Origin: Chryseobacterium artocarpi
Lineage (GTDB): Bacteria; Bacteroidota; Bacteroidia; Flavobacteriales; Weeksellaceae
Reading direction: 5' to 3'
Assembly (NCBI RefSeq): GCF_001684975.1
Contig: NZ_MAYH01000023.1
Span: 372,001-436,000, forward strand
Length of the DNA: 64,000 nt
Position 1 is the stretch's first letter. Each line of letters opens with the position of its first letter. This document shows, piece by piece, positions 52,155 to 61,241 of this stretch. The position numbers and the translations under genes were made by a program. Below the pieces are notes generated by a model. It was not told the DNA's origin, made no database searches, and saw only the letters and a program-made list of their open reading frames with translations.

Positions 52155-52464
52155 ACTTCAAAAATTCTATTCGTCTTATTAAGCAATATTAAAAAGATAC
52201 ATTACTTGAAACAATCCCCGCTATCAGCCATATTTTATCTGGCAAACAGCTTTTACGACTTCTAAATACTTTCACAAAAGACTGTATTATAAATTGTTAT
52301 ATTTTAAACTCTGCTGTTAAATTATCGTTAATGTATCTCTCGTTTCTTTTACAACTTAATCAATTATATTATCTTAGATCAACGGATAGGGAAGATTTTC
52401 CATCTACATTTGTGAATATAAAAAGAACAAACAAACTATTTTATTAATCGTAAAAAAAGAACCT
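52155..52464. other. 310-bp divergent intergenic region
   Basis: It contains copy D of the CCCTG-N4-CAGCC motif (52214-52237) on the lipoprotein side and a TACATTTG -7-like element (52405-52412) before the hydrolase gene. The rest is AT-rich without recognisable structure. Confidence 0.5.
52214..52237 (-). promoter_or_regulatory. CCCTG-N4-CAGCC-like motif (copy D)
   Basis: ATCCCCGCTATCAGCCATATT, with CCG for CTG, 60 bp upstream of the lipoprotein start at 52154. Confidence 0.4.
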
Positions 52465-53286
52465 ATGAGCAAACTTACATTAAAAGACGGCACAGAAATT
52501 TATTATAAAGACTGGGGAAAAGGTCAAACTATATTTTTCCATCATGGATGGCCATTATCAAGCGATGATTGGGATGCTCAGATGTTTTTCTTTCTGGAAA
52601 AAGGATATAGAGTGATTGCCCATGACAGAAGAGGTCACGGAAGATCTGAACAGACCCCTTACGGGCATGATATGGATACTTATGCTTCCGATGTTGCTGA
52701 GATTGTAGCCGCTTTGGATTTAAAAGATGTTATCCACGTCGGACATTCCACTGGTGGTGGTGAAGTGATAAGATATGTTGCAAAACATGGTAAAGGAAGA
52801 GTTGCCAAAGCTGTATTGGTAAGCGCGGTAACTCCCATCATGGTTCAGAATGAAAATAATCCAAATGGAGTTCCTATTTCTGTTTTCGATGATATCCGAA
52901 ATAATACAGCTAACAACAGACAGCAGTTTTTTATTGATATCACTTTCCCTTTTTACGGATATAACAGAGAAGGGGCAAAAGTGTCTGAAGGAATTCAGAG
53001 AAATTGGTGGCGTCAGGGAATGAACGGCTCCATCAAAGCCCATTATGATTGTGTGAAAGCCTTCTCTGAAACCGATTTTACTGAAGATCTTAAGAGTGTA
53101 GATGTTCCGGTATTGGTAATGCATGGCGAAGATGATCAGATTGTACCTTTTGAAACGACAGGTAAAATAGCTGCTACTCTACTTAAAAACGGAAAATTAA
53201 TTTCTTACCCGGGCTTTCCACACGGGATGCCAACTACAGAAGCAGAAACGATAAACAGAGATCTTTTAGAGTTTATTAAGTCATAG
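52465..53286 (+). CDS. Alpha/beta hydrolase (non-heme chloroperoxidase/perhydrolase type)
   Basis: 273 residues, cytoplasmic, no signal peptide. The catalytic triad is visible: nucleophile Ser95 (VGHSTGGG), Asp in MHGEDDQIVPF, and His in PGFPHGMP. The oxyanion region is FFHHGWPLSSDDWD. Relatives hydrolyse esters or form peracids, and some support halogenation in vitro; the natural substrate is unknown. It is monocistronic, between a -7-like element and a terminator. Confidence 0.85.
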   Translation: MSKLTLKDGTEIYYKDWGKGQTIFFHHGWPLSSDDWDAQMFFFLEKGYRVIAHDRRGHGRSEQTPYGHDMDTYASDVAEIVAALDLKDVIHVGHSTGGGEVIRYVAKHGKGRVAKAVLVSAVTPIMVQNENNPNGVPISVFDDIRNNTANNRQQFFIDITFPFYGYNREGAKVSEGIQRNWWRQGMNGSIKAHYDCVKAFSETDFTEDLKSVDVPVLVMHGEDDQIVPFETTGKIAATLLKNGKLISYPGFPHGMPTTEAETINRDLLEFIKS

Positions 53287-53305
53287 ATTCTTTACAGATA
53301 TAAAG

Positions 53306-53341
53306 AAAAGCTACAGATAAAATGGTCTGTAGCTTTTTTTA
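53306..53341 (+). terminator. Terminator of the alpha/beta hydrolase gene
   Basis: AAAAGCTACAGA pairs with TCTGTAGCTTTT around TAAAATGG and is followed by T residues. An in-frame ATG at 53322 lies inside this hairpin, so it is not the start of the next gene. Confidence 0.85.
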
Positions 53342-53408
53342 TTTTCGTTATTTTGCATCTGCTATTCCTAAAAAGCTTAGGAAGCCTCAGTATAAATATA
53401 TATTAACC

Positions 53409-55178
53409 ATGAGATTAGGATATTTATCCTTTTTTTTACTTGCAGCCATCATTTTTTGTCTTGGATGTTATTATTACTTTCCTTTTTTTTCCGATGACAG
53501 CTTAATATCACTTCGTTACGCGCAACGTTTCATAGAAGGAAAAGGTCTTACCTGGAACGAAGGTCATCCCGTGGAAGGTTATTCTAATCTACTTTGGGTT
53601 CTGGCAGTTTCAGCGTTGGGAAAATTAGGAATGGATCTTATTCTTGCCGCAAGAGTTCTGGGTATTCTGTGTTCTGTGGGAACTTTGGGAAGTATTCTTT
53701 ACTATTTTAAAGATAAAAATATAAAAAAGGAATATGTTTTTCTTGGAGTAGCCTTATTGGCAACTACTCCATGTTTTCCAATTTGGGCAATCGGTGGTCT
53801 TGAACAGCCTTTATATGCTTTTCTGCTTACTTTGATAGTTATTGAAGTATCGAAAATCATTAATGATAAAAGCTTTAAAACAATCTATCTTTTATCCTTA
53901 TGGCTTGGTCTTTTAGCACTTACCCGACCTGACGGATTCTTGTTTACAATCTTAACATCCGGATTTTTACTGTTGCGTTTTGGAAGAAACAGAAAGCAAT
54001 TGATTACAATAGGCTTAGCGACAGCTATCATTCCTGCCCTATTTTTATTGGGACAGCTTGCATTCCGTTATAGTTTTTATGGAGAATTGGTTCCTAATAC
54101 AGCTTTGGTAAAGGTAAAAGTGACTTTCCATCATATTCTGAGAGGTGGTTTTTATAATTTCAAGGCTTTCTTTGGAACTTTACTATTATCAGGATTGGGA
54201 TTGGCTTCCCTTTATTTCCTTGTGAGAAAAAAACACCCTTTCGGATATTATTTATTATTGATTACTGCTGCATGGGTGGGCTATGTAACGATGGTTGGCG
54301 GTGATATTTTCCCTGCGTTCAGACATTATTATGTTGTACTGATTGCATTTACGTTCTCTATTATTTTCGGACTATCATACATTAAAAAGATCAATCTGAA
54401 ATCAAAAAAGGTAAGTATTACTTTCATTTTCCTGGTAATTGTCAACGCTTTGGTTCAATCTAAAATACCTGACAATGATCGTGCTATTGATGAAAGATGG
54501 GAGTTTAGAGGAATGAATCTTGGAAAAACATTAAAGACAAAATTCCCTAATCAAACACTGGTTGCAGTAACTGCGGCAGGATGCATTCCTTATGCTTCTG
54601 AGCTTCCTACGCTGGATATGCTTGGGTTAAATGATTATTATATTCCAAGGCATCCGCCTAAAAACTTTGGAAACGGAGCGTTAGCCCATGAATTGGGTGA
54701 TGCCAACTATGTCATGAAACGAAATCCGGATATTATCATTTTTCATATTGGTGGTGAACTTAACTTTAATATAGGGGATCAACTGAAAGCTAATAAGACT
54801 TTTAACAATGACTATGTTAAAGTGAAAACAAAGGAAAAAGATCAGGAGTATACTTTATTCTTTAATAAATATGGTAAGAATACAGGAGTTCAACAAAACG
54901 GAAAAAACCTGTCAATCCCTGCATATCTTTTCGATTCTTCTTCGAAAGATGTAAGTGTATTTTCGGAAAATAAACTTTTAAAAGAGATGGATAAAGGAAA
55001 AAAACACACTCTATCTCTTCATAATATACCTCAAGGAAACTGGTCTTTAGGAAAAACAACAGGTGAAAATTTAGATTTTGATGCTGATATTGCATACAAA
55101 AACGGTGAATTAACCATTATAATCACCCCAAAAAGTAAGATATTTTTAGAAAGTCTTGTTTTAGAAAGGAAAGATTGA
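53409..55178 (+). CDS. Membrane glycosyltransferase (GT-C fold)
   Basis: 589 residues from ATG 53409; a longer frame from 53322 begins in the terminator and adds a non-hydrophobic tail. About ten hydrophobic helices span residues 1-370, and the C-terminal part is a soluble periplasmic domain. FFSDDSLISLRYAQR near residue 25 carries the acidic pair typical of the first loop in GT-C enzymes, and GHPVEGYSNLLW fits the AftB-like family. It would transfer a sugar from a polyprenyl phosphate donor to an envelope glycan or protein; donor and acceptor are unknown. Confidence 0.75.
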   Translation: MRLGYLSFFLLAAIIFCLGCYYYFPFFSDDSLISLRYAQRFIEGKGLTWNEGHPVEGYSNLLWVLAVSALGKLGMDLILAARVLGILCSVGTLGSILYYFKDKNIKKEYVFLGVALLATTPCFPIWAIGGLEQPLYAFLLTLIVIEVSKIINDKSFKTIYLLSLWLGLLALTRPDGFLFTILTSGFLLLRFGRNRKQLITIGLATAIIPALFLLGQLAFRYSFYGELVPNTALVKVKVTFHHILRGGFYNFKAFFGTLLLSGLGLASLYFLVRKKHPFGYYLLLITAAWVGYVTMVGGDIFPAFRHYYVVLIAFTFSIIFGLSYIKKINLKSKKVSITFIFLVIVNALVQSKIPDNDRAIDERWEFRGMNLGKTLKTKFPNQTLVAVTAAGCIPYASELPTLDMLGLNDYYIPRHPPKNFGNGALAHELGDANYVMKRNPDIIIFHIGGELNFNIGDQLKANKTFNNDYVKVKTKEKDQEYTLFFNKYGKNTGVQQNGKNLSIPAYLFDSSSKDVSVFSENKLLKEMDKGKKHTLSLHNIPQGNWSLGKTTGENLDFDADIAYKNGELTIIITPKSKIFLESLVLERKD

Positions 55179-55189
55179 TATTTTTTTCG

Positions 55190-55227
55190 TACTTTTGTAC
55201 ACTATTATTCCTGGTGTCTTCAGGGAT
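55190..55227 (+). promoter_or_regulatory. rpmI promoter element and leader hairpin
   Basis: TACTTTTG at 55190-55197 is a -7 element (no TTG at standard distance). Just downstream TTATTCCTG (55205-55213) pairs with CAGGGATAA (55221-55229) around GTGTCTT. It starts the rpmI leader and could be an L20-type autoregulatory structure. Confidence 0.45.
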
Positions 55228-55273
55228 AACCAAAAACAGATATTGATAACAAAAACAATAAAAAAGCAGAACA

Positions 55274-55471
55274 ATGCCAAAATTAAAAACGAAATCAGGT
55301 GCTAAGAAACGTTTTGCTCTTACCGGATCTGGTAAGATCAAAAGAAAAAACGCTTACAAAAGCCACATCTTAACTAAGAAAGAAACTAAGCAGAAGAGAA
55401 ATCTTACTACTACTTCTTACGTAGCTAAAGTGGACGAGAAAAGCGTTCAACGTCAATTAGCAATTAAGTAG
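55274..55471 (+). CDS. rpmI: 50S ribosomal protein L35
   Basis: 65 residues, the standard length. [20 protein letters not shown] at the N-terminus is diagnostic. It is followed by rplT after 120 nt. In most bacteria infC immediately precedes this gene; here infC is 14.7 kb away, and rpmI has its own promoter-like element and leader hairpin. Confidence 0.97.
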   Translation: MPKLKTKSGAKKRFALTGSGKIKRKNAYKSHILTKKETKQKRNLTTTSYVAKVDEKSVQRQLAIK

Positions 55472-55591
55472 TTTTTATAAATCTATATTCGGTTTATAAG
55501 AATTCAAAAACAAATTCAACAATTTAACCCTGAAACGGTGCAAATAAGAGTAACATCAGTTGCCGCCCTTTTCAAAAAAACAATTTAAATT

Positions 55592-55936
55592 ATGCCAAGA
55601 TCAGTAAATGCAGTAGCTTCAAGAGCTCGCAGAAAGAAAATTTTTAAGCAAGCTAAAGGTTTCTTCGGAAGAAGAAAGAACGTTTGGACTGTAGCTAAAA
55701 ACGCGGTAGAAAAAGCAATGCAATATGCTTACCGTGGTAGAAAAGAGAAAAAGAGAAACTTCAGAGCACTTTGGATCACTCGTATCAACGCGGGAACTAG
55801 AGAGCACGGAATGTCTTACTCTCAATTTATGGGAGCTCTTAAAAAGAACAACATCGAGCTTAACAGAAAAGTTTTAGCAGATTTAGCAATGAATCACCCT
55901 GAAGCTTTCAAAGCAGTTGTAGATCAAGTAAAATAA
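55592..55936 (+). CDS. rplT: 50S ribosomal protein L20
   Basis: 114 residues. [37 protein letters not shown] and [20 protein letters not shown] match L20. It binds 23S rRNA early in assembly and, in several bacteria, represses its own operon by binding the mRNA. It follows rpmI and ends at a terminator 30 nt later. Confidence 0.97.
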   Translation: MPRSVNAVASRARRKKIFKQAKGFFGRRKNVWTVAKNAVEKAMQYAYRGRKEKKRNFRALWITRINAGTREHGMSYSQFMGALKKNNIELNRKVLADLAMNHPEAFKAVVDQVK

Positions 55937-55965
55937 TGTAGAATACTATTTTTGTTATCAATATA

Positions 55966-55995
55966 AGTCCCGGAATTTTCCGGGATTTTTTTTGT
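55966..55995 (+). terminator. rpmI-rplT terminator
   Basis: AGTCCCGGAA and TTCCGGGATT form a stem around a very short loop, followed by a T run. Confidence 0.85.
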
Positions 55996-56159
55996 TTAAT
56001 AGTGGATCAGTATAATTAAAAGTATTTCATTGGTAATAAGTATTTTTAAAACAAAATAATTATTAATTCACAAATCAAACAAAATAATACAGACAGAATA
56101 TCCACGGAAAACAGTGATTAATTACTATATTAGCACCCGAAAAAGAGATAAATTATAAA

Positions 56160-57341
56160 ATGAAAAAAATCGCTGTATTTTTGTTTACATCAATCGCAAT
56201 GCAAAGTATTGGGGCTCAAAGTTTTATTCAAGCTTATAAAGACAGAGCTGAAGCGGTCTCCCAATCGGATATCATTACAAACTTACAGCAGTTTGCCGCT
56301 CTTGGAATAAAAACCACCGGTTCTCAGGAAAACGCAAACGCCTTAAACTGGCTGAAAGAAAAATATCTTTCCTACGGATACACTGCTGATCAGATTGTAG
56401 AAGATCCTTTTAGCTTTTCAGTAACTAATTCAAAAAACCTAGTTATTACCAAGCAAGGAACCTTATATCCTAATAAATATGTAATTATTTGCGGGCATTT
56501 TGACAGCCTTAACGGACCCGGTGTCAATGATAATGGTAGTGGAACTTCCATTATGCTTGAAGCGGCAAGAATTCTGAGAACGGTTTCTACAGAATACTCA
56601 ATAAAATTTATTCATTTTTCTGGTGAAGAGCAAGGATTAAAAGGCAGTTATCATTATGCCAATAATGTAGCTTATCAGGGAAGTAATCGTGTTCTTGATA
56701 TTAAACTGGTTTTCAATCTTGATCAAGTGGGAGGAAAAATGATTAACAGTGCCAGTAATAATGTAGTTTATTGTGATGAAGATCAGGGCGGGCTTTCCAG
56801 TAATAACGCAGCATCTACTGCTGTAACACAACAGCTTAGAAATTGTACGGCATTATACTCTCCTTTGCAGACAGAGGTAGATCCTGCTGAAAATACTGAT
56901 TATATTCCTTTTGAACAGAAAGGAGAAGTCATTACCGGTTTTTTTGAAAGAATCAGAAGTAACTATCCTCATTCTTCCAATGATACTTTTGCCAATACAG
57001 ATCCGGTGTATATATATAAGATCGGGAAAGCTTCTGTAGGCGCTCTACAACATTTTGCCGTAGCTCTGGAAACCTTAGGAACTCATGAGACAATTTCCAA
57101 GAATTCTCTGGAAGCTTTACAAATTTATCCTAATCCTGTAAAAAATACAGTTAATATCGAACTCCCAGACACCAAAATAAAGAATTTTAGTTTTGAGGTT
57201 ACAGATTTTCAGGGACGATCAATGCTTAAAACTGAAAATAAGACAAAAGTAGATGTTTCAAATCTGGAAAACGGTGCTTATGTAGGAATTTTTAAATCAG
57301 GAGATCAAACTGTGGTTAGAAAAGTTCTTATAGCCAGATAG
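56160..57341 (+). CDS. Secreted M28 aminopeptidase with T9SS domain (paralog 1)
   Basis: 393 residues with signal peptide MKKIAVFLFTSIAMQSIGAQ. Zinc ligands of the M28 family are visible: His and Asp in CGHFDSLNGPGVNDNGSG, Glu pair in SGEEQGLKGS, Asp in FNLDQVGG and His in NYPHSSNDTF. The C-terminus (IYPNPVKNTVNIELPD onward) is a type A T9SS sorting domain. It would release N-terminal amino acids from peptides outside the cell. It is a tandem duplicate of the next gene; DEDQGGLSSNNAAS is identical in both. Confidence 0.92.
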   Translation: MKKIAVFLFTSIAMQSIGAQSFIQAYKDRAEAVSQSDIITNLQQFAALGIKTTGSQENANALNWLKEKYLSYGYTADQIVEDPFSFSVTNSKNLVITKQGTLYPNKYVIICGHFDSLNGPGVNDNGSGTSIMLEAARILRTVSTEYSIKFIHFSGEEQGLKGSYHYANNVAYQGSNRVLDIKLVFNLDQVGGKMINSASNNVVYCDEDQGGLSSNNAASTAVTQQLRNCTALYSPLQTEVDPAENTDYIPFEQKGEVITGFFERIRSNYPHSSNDTFANTDPVYIYKIGKASVGALQHFAVALETLGTHETISKNSLEALQIYPNPVKNTVNIELPDTKIKNFSFEVTDFQGRSMLKTENKTKVDVSNLENGAYVGIFKSGDQTVVRKVLIAR

Positions 57342-57377
57342 TTTTATTTAAAAATCATCTTTTATTGAAAATATTTT

Positions 57378-57410
57378 AACCCTTTGAATCCGATCAAGGG
57401 GTTTTGTTTT
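57378..57410 (+). terminator. Terminator between the M28 genes
   Basis: AACCCTTTGA and TCAAGGGGTT form a stem with one G-T pair around ATCCGA, followed by TTGTTTT. Confidence 0.7.
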
Positions 57411-57547
57411 ATAGCAATATATTGTTTATCAAAATATTAAATGACACTTTCTATTTTTTCTGTAAAATAATTATGGAATCCATAAAATTTTAAACACTTT
57501 ATTGTGATTTATTTACTACATTCGCAATACCAAAACAAATAAATTAT

Positions 57548-58720
57548 ATGAAAAGAATTACCACATTTGCATGCGCTGCATTGATGATGCAGAGTCTTGC
57601 TGCACAAAATTTTATTCAGGCTTATAAAGACAGAGCTGATATGGTGACCCAAGCCAATATTACGGCAAACCTTCAGGATTTTGGAAATCTTGGAATCAAA
57701 AAAACAGGAACCCAAGCTAATACAAATGCTTTAAACTGGATCAAAAACAAGTATCTTTCTTATGGATACACAGCAAGTCAAATGGTAGAAAGCTCTTTTA
57801 CCTACGGGTCGGCAACTTCCAAAAACCTCATCATCACTAAGACCGGAACACTTTATCCGAACAAATATGTGATTATTTGTGGACATTATGATACCATTAA
57901 TGGTCCGGGAGTGAATGACAATGGAAGCGGAACCTCTATTATTCTGGAAGCGGCAAGAATATTAAAGGATGTACCTACCGATTATTCTATTAAATTCATC
58001 CATTTTTCTGGAGAAGAACAAGGATTAATAGGGAGTTCCCACTATGTAAATAATGTGGTTTACCAAGGAGGAGTACGTAAACTGGATATAAAACTTGTTT
58101 TTAATCTGGATCAAGTAGGTGGTGTAAAAGGTAATACTAACAATACCGTATACTGTGATGAAGATCAGGGCGGGCTTTCCAGTAATAATGCAGCATCTGC
58201 GGCTGTGACCCAACAACTTAGAAACTGTACAGCGCTTTATTCTCCTCTTCAGACTGCTGTAGATCCTGCGGAAGATACAGATTATATCCCTTTTGAACAG
58301 AAAGGTGAAGTTATTACAGGATTCTTTGAGAGAATACGAAGCAGCTATCCACATACTTCCAAGGATACTTTTGCTAATGTGGATCCGGTATATGTTTACA
58401 ATATAGGAAAAGCAACTGTAGGAGCCTTACAGCATTTTGCAACAGCTTCCACTACTCTGCTAATGAATAAAACAGCAGCTAATAACTCTTTGGAAACAGC
58501 AAAAATATACCCCAATCCGGCAAGCAGTGTTTTAAATATTGAATTACCGGAAAAAAACGATAAATTCAGCTTTGAACTGACCAATTTGGCAGGAAGGTCT
58601 TTGCTTAAGGTAAACGATCAAACCAGCATCAATGTTTCAACGCTGGAAAAAGGTTTGTATATCGGGATTTTAAAAGTAGGTGATCAAACACTTGTCAAAA
58701 ATATTCTGATTGACAGATAA
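57548..58720 (+). CDS. Secreted M28 aminopeptidase with T9SS domain (paralog 2)
   Basis: 390 residues with signal peptide MKRITTFACAALMMQSLAAQ. The same M28 ligands occur: CGHYDTINGPGVNDNGSG, SGEEQGLIGS, FNLDQVGG and SSYPHTSKDTF. The C-terminus (IYPNPASSVLNIELPE onward) is a type A T9SS sorting domain. The duplicated pair is separated by a terminator and a 206-bp gap, so each has its own promoter. TACATTCG just upstream is a weak -7-like match. Probable role: extracellular peptide degradation. Confidence 0.92.
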   Translation: MKRITTFACAALMMQSLAAQNFIQAYKDRADMVTQANITANLQDFGNLGIKKTGTQANTNALNWIKNKYLSYGYTASQMVESSFTYGSATSKNLIITKTGTLYPNKYVIICGHYDTINGPGVNDNGSGTSIILEAARILKDVPTDYSIKFIHFSGEEQGLIGSSHYVNNVVYQGGVRKLDIKLVFNLDQVGGVKGNTNNTVYCDEDQGGLSSNNAASAAVTQQLRNCTALYSPLQTAVDPAEDTDYIPFEQKGEVITGFFERIRSSYPHTSKDTFANVDPVYVYNIGKATVGALQHFATASTTLLMNKTAANNSLETAKIYPNPASSVLNIELPEKNDKFSFELTNLAGRSLLKVNDQTSINVSTLEKGLYIGILKVGDQTLVKNILIDR

Positions 58721-58736
58721 GTATTTTGAGCTTTAT

Positions 58737-58773
58737 AAAAAAGCAGAACAGAAATCAATCCTGTTCTGCTTTT
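58737..58773. terminator. Bidirectional terminator, M28 paralog 2 / S41 peptidase
   Basis: AAAAAAGCAGAACAG pairs with CTGTTCTGCTTTT around AAATCAATC. It lies between convergent genes. Confidence 0.85.
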
Positions 58774-58790
58774 CATTTATTAAAATCAGA

Positions 58791-60155
58791 TTAAAGTTGT
58801 TCAATAATCTGTTCTTCTGTTTTATCATTTAAATCAATGATTTTTGTAGGAATAAGTTTATTCGGGGTAATATTTCCTGCTGGTCTTATCCATTCTTTAA
58901 CACCAAAACGGAAATCAAGTTTCGTATTGGGTGTCTGGAATTCAATAAGTTCACCAAAATGGTTAGGATGTCCTTTTTCAGGGATCTCTCCTACTACTTC
59001 CGCCAGTTTATTATCCAAAACGATTGCACCAAACATCATTGCACTTGAAAACGTATTTTTCCCTACAATCACATAGGTCTTTTTATTAAATATTAATGGA
59101 TTTTTTGAAGCTTTTACTGAATGTGACTTCATTGGATAATAGTCTCCGTTCTTAAGTTTTTCATAATCTGGTACGCTTTCATTGTCTTTTTTCAAATAGT
59201 CTACATACTCCTGGCTTTTCTTCCATCTTCCCTGATAAGTGTTATAAGATTTACCTGAAAAATAACTGATCAAAAGATTACCTATCGCAGAATTTCCGCC
59301 AGAATTGTTGTGCACATCAATAACTATTTTTTTTACGTTATCTTTTCTAATTTGGGTAAAAATGCTGTCGAATTTTATTTTCCATTCTTCAATAGGATAT
59401 GTTTGTCTGTCATTGAAGGTATTCACAGCCAGATAGCCAACATCTTTAATTTCCTTATAATCAATAGGCTTAAACTTTTCCTGCTTTTTCTGTGGTGCAT
59501 TTGAAGCGTTTTTCCTTAACTGTTCCAAAGAAATACTTTTGACAACCGTTTGATATCCGCTTTTGAATTTCAGATCATAATTATCTTTGATGAAATAGCA
59601 GAATTTATTGATCATAATCCAGAACTTGTCAACAGCCATCGAAATTCTTTCGTCTTTATCTCCGGGAATAGTCTGAGCACAGGTTTTCAATACTTCATTG
59701 ATGGGAATGTTATTTAAAGAAGTTAATTCATCTCCAATATCCAGCTGGTTATCAGAATAATTTTCCGTCAAAATCATTTTACCACTACCATACTTAAATT
59801 TCAGTGGTAAAACCTTCATATTGTTTTTAATACTGTCTGTAACGCAATAATCAGATAGGCTGCTGTGTTCATCGTTTAATGTCACAATCAACGGTTTGGC
59901 AAGGTAATAGAAATCCTTTTGGGTCATTCCATCTTTCATGAACTTTCGGATATCTGTATATTTTTTCTCAAACTCTTCTTTTGAAATTTCCGTAAAAGGA
60001 TTTACATGAGCATTCACAATCTTTTCTTTTATAAAATCCACATCCTGCTCCAATTGTTTCTGAGTAAATTTTTGATGATAAAACTCATTACATACTTTCT
60101 GAGCAAAAACGGAATTGGCAAGGAGAAGTAATAATAGCGTAGATTTTATTTTCAT
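58791..60155 (-). CDS. Secreted S41-family peptidase
   Basis: 454 residues with signal peptide MKIKSTLLLLLLANSVFAQ. The tail-specific protease core is visible: IVIDVHNNSGGNS (substrate binding) and VGKNTFSSAMMFG, whose Ser is the nucleophile. A PDZ-like segment (ILTENYSDNQLDIGDELTSL) precedes the core. It probably degrades or processes proteins in the periplasm; there is no lipobox or T9SS domain. It is monocistronic and convergent with M28 paralog 2. Confidence 0.88.
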   Translation of the reverse strand: MKIKSTLLLLLLANSVFAQKVCNEFYHQKFTQKQLEQDVDFIKEKIVNAHVNPFTEISKEEFEKKYTDIRKFMKDGMTQKDFYYLAKPLIVTLNDEHSSLSDYCVTDSIKNNMKVLPLKFKYGSGKMILTENYSDNQLDIGDELTSLNNIPINEVLKTCAQTIPGDKDERISMAVDKFWIMINKFCYFIKDNYDLKFKSGYQTVVKSISLEQLRKNASNAPQKKQEKFKPIDYKEIKDVGYLAVNTFNDRQTYPIEEWKIKFDSIFTQIRKDNVKKIVIDVHNNSGGNSAIGNLLISYFSGKSYNTYQGRWKKSQEYVDYLKKDNESVPDYEKLKNGDYYPMKSHSVKASKNPLIFNKKTYVIVGKNTFSSAMMFGAIVLDNKLAEVVGEIPEKGHPNHFGELIEFQTPNTKLDFRFGVKEWIRPAGNITPNKLIPTKIIDLNDKTEEQIIEQL

Positions 60156-60265
60156 TTGACTTAGTTTTTGATGGTATTAGTGGGATGTTGGGGTGAATTT
60201 GTTACATTTTGGAGTATCTTAAATTTGGTCCTGTATTTTTCAAATGATTTTTATGGAGCTTAGAA

Positions 60266-60303
60266 TAATAAAAACCACTGCAATGTTGCAATGGTTATTA
60301 TTG
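60266..60303 (-). terminator. Terminator of the small immunity-like gene
   Basis: On the minus strand AACCATTGCAA pairs with TTGCAGTGGTT around a CA loop, followed by TTTATTATT, 45 nt beyond the 60348 stop. Confidence 0.7.
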
Positions 60304-60347
60304 TGTTAAAAAGCTTATTTATTTTATTTAAAATATTGAGCGACTAT

Positions 60348-60683
60348 TTAATTTTTTAAAATCATATCTTTGATTTCGTCACAAAGCAAAATAACGTCCC
60401 TCCATTTTTCATTAGTTTTTATTAAATCTATTTTCCATAAATCTAATTCTTGTAGTTCTAATACTTGCTTTCTTAATAATAAACATTTATTATATACATC
60501 AAAAGTAATGAATTTTGAATCTAACAACTGCTTCAATGAATTTTCATGTAAAAAAGAAATAATTCCAATATCAAATTCTTCAAAAATTTGATATTCAATA
60601 TCCTCTTTATTGGAATCAAGAATAAATGTACCACAATGGGATAAAGTATCTAAAAAATAATCATATAGTTTTTTTGTCTCCAT
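60348..60683 (-). CDS. Small acidic protein, possible immunity protein
   Basis: 111 residues, acidic, predicted helical, no signal peptide (ETKKLYDYFLDTLSHC at the start). It resembles the frameshifted gene to its right in size, charge and helix pattern (a Leu-rich stretch, then a Tyr/Asn loop and a Cys). Such genes are common near Rhs toxin loci, which supports an immunity role by context only. Confidence 0.5.
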   Translation of the reverse strand: METKKLYDYFLDTLSHCGTFILDSNKEDIEYQIFEEFDIGIISFLHENSLKQLLDSKFITFDVYNKCLLLRKQVLELQELDLWKIDLIKTNEKWRDVILLCDEIKDMILKN

Positions 60684-60717
60684 GATATTTTTTTATAATA
60701 TAGATAAGTGTCTTTTT

Positions 60718-61081
60718 TTAAATAAATTTTATATCTGGATAATCTTCATTTTCTCCAAGATCTTTTAAAACTTCACTTGCAAAAGTTTTAATTCTTATAT
60801 TCTTTTAAATCATCATATTCTTTTATTATATATGATTCGCATAATTCATTTAATATCTTTAGACTATTATACTGCTTTTTAGATACTAAATTTTCTCGGA
60901 AAATTTGGGGAACTAATTCATAATCTGACATGTAATTCATTAATACATCAAATCTGATATCAATTTCAAAATCTACTTTTTGTTTATAGATTTCCTTTTG
61001 TATGTAAAAATCTAATGCAAGTAATTTAATACTCTGTATTAATCTATATTTATATCTTATAATATCATTTTCTAAATTCAT
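60718..61081 (-). pseudogene. Immunity-like gene with a 3' frameshift
   Basis: The frame from 61081 (MNLENDIIRYKYRLIQSIK) stops after 97 codons at 60788. A reading in another frame continues with RIKTFASEVLKDLGENEDYP and ends at 60718, reading like the natural C-terminus. The junction lies in AT-rich sequence (about 60790-60805), where a one-base indel would restore a protein of about 115-120 residues. It is probably a decaying immunity gene, or a sequencing error. Confidence 0.5.
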
Positions 61082-61241
61082 AGTTTAAATTTTAATAAGC
61101 TGAAGCAGGAAATTATCCACTTGCATGATTACTTTTATTCATTGTCCCATTTTTTCAGAATTAACACTATTCCAAACATTCCAATTAAACCATAATATAG
61201 GGATTAGCAAAAAGGCTATCAGGAGTACATTTAGCAATTAA
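61082..61241 (-). pseudogene. Remnants of a membrane protein in shifted frames
   Basis: On the minus strand, hydrophobic peptides LLNVLLIAFLLIP and YGLIGMFGIVLILKKWDNE, the latter ending in a stop at 61131-61135, lie in different frames separated by one base. Together they read like the last two helices of a small membrane protein. No start codon in frame was found. Confidence 0.3.

Noticed and set aside
53322..53408. Longer start for the glycosyltransferase
   Set aside because: The ATG lies inside the terminator hairpin of the upstream gene, and the extra residues are not hydrophobic.
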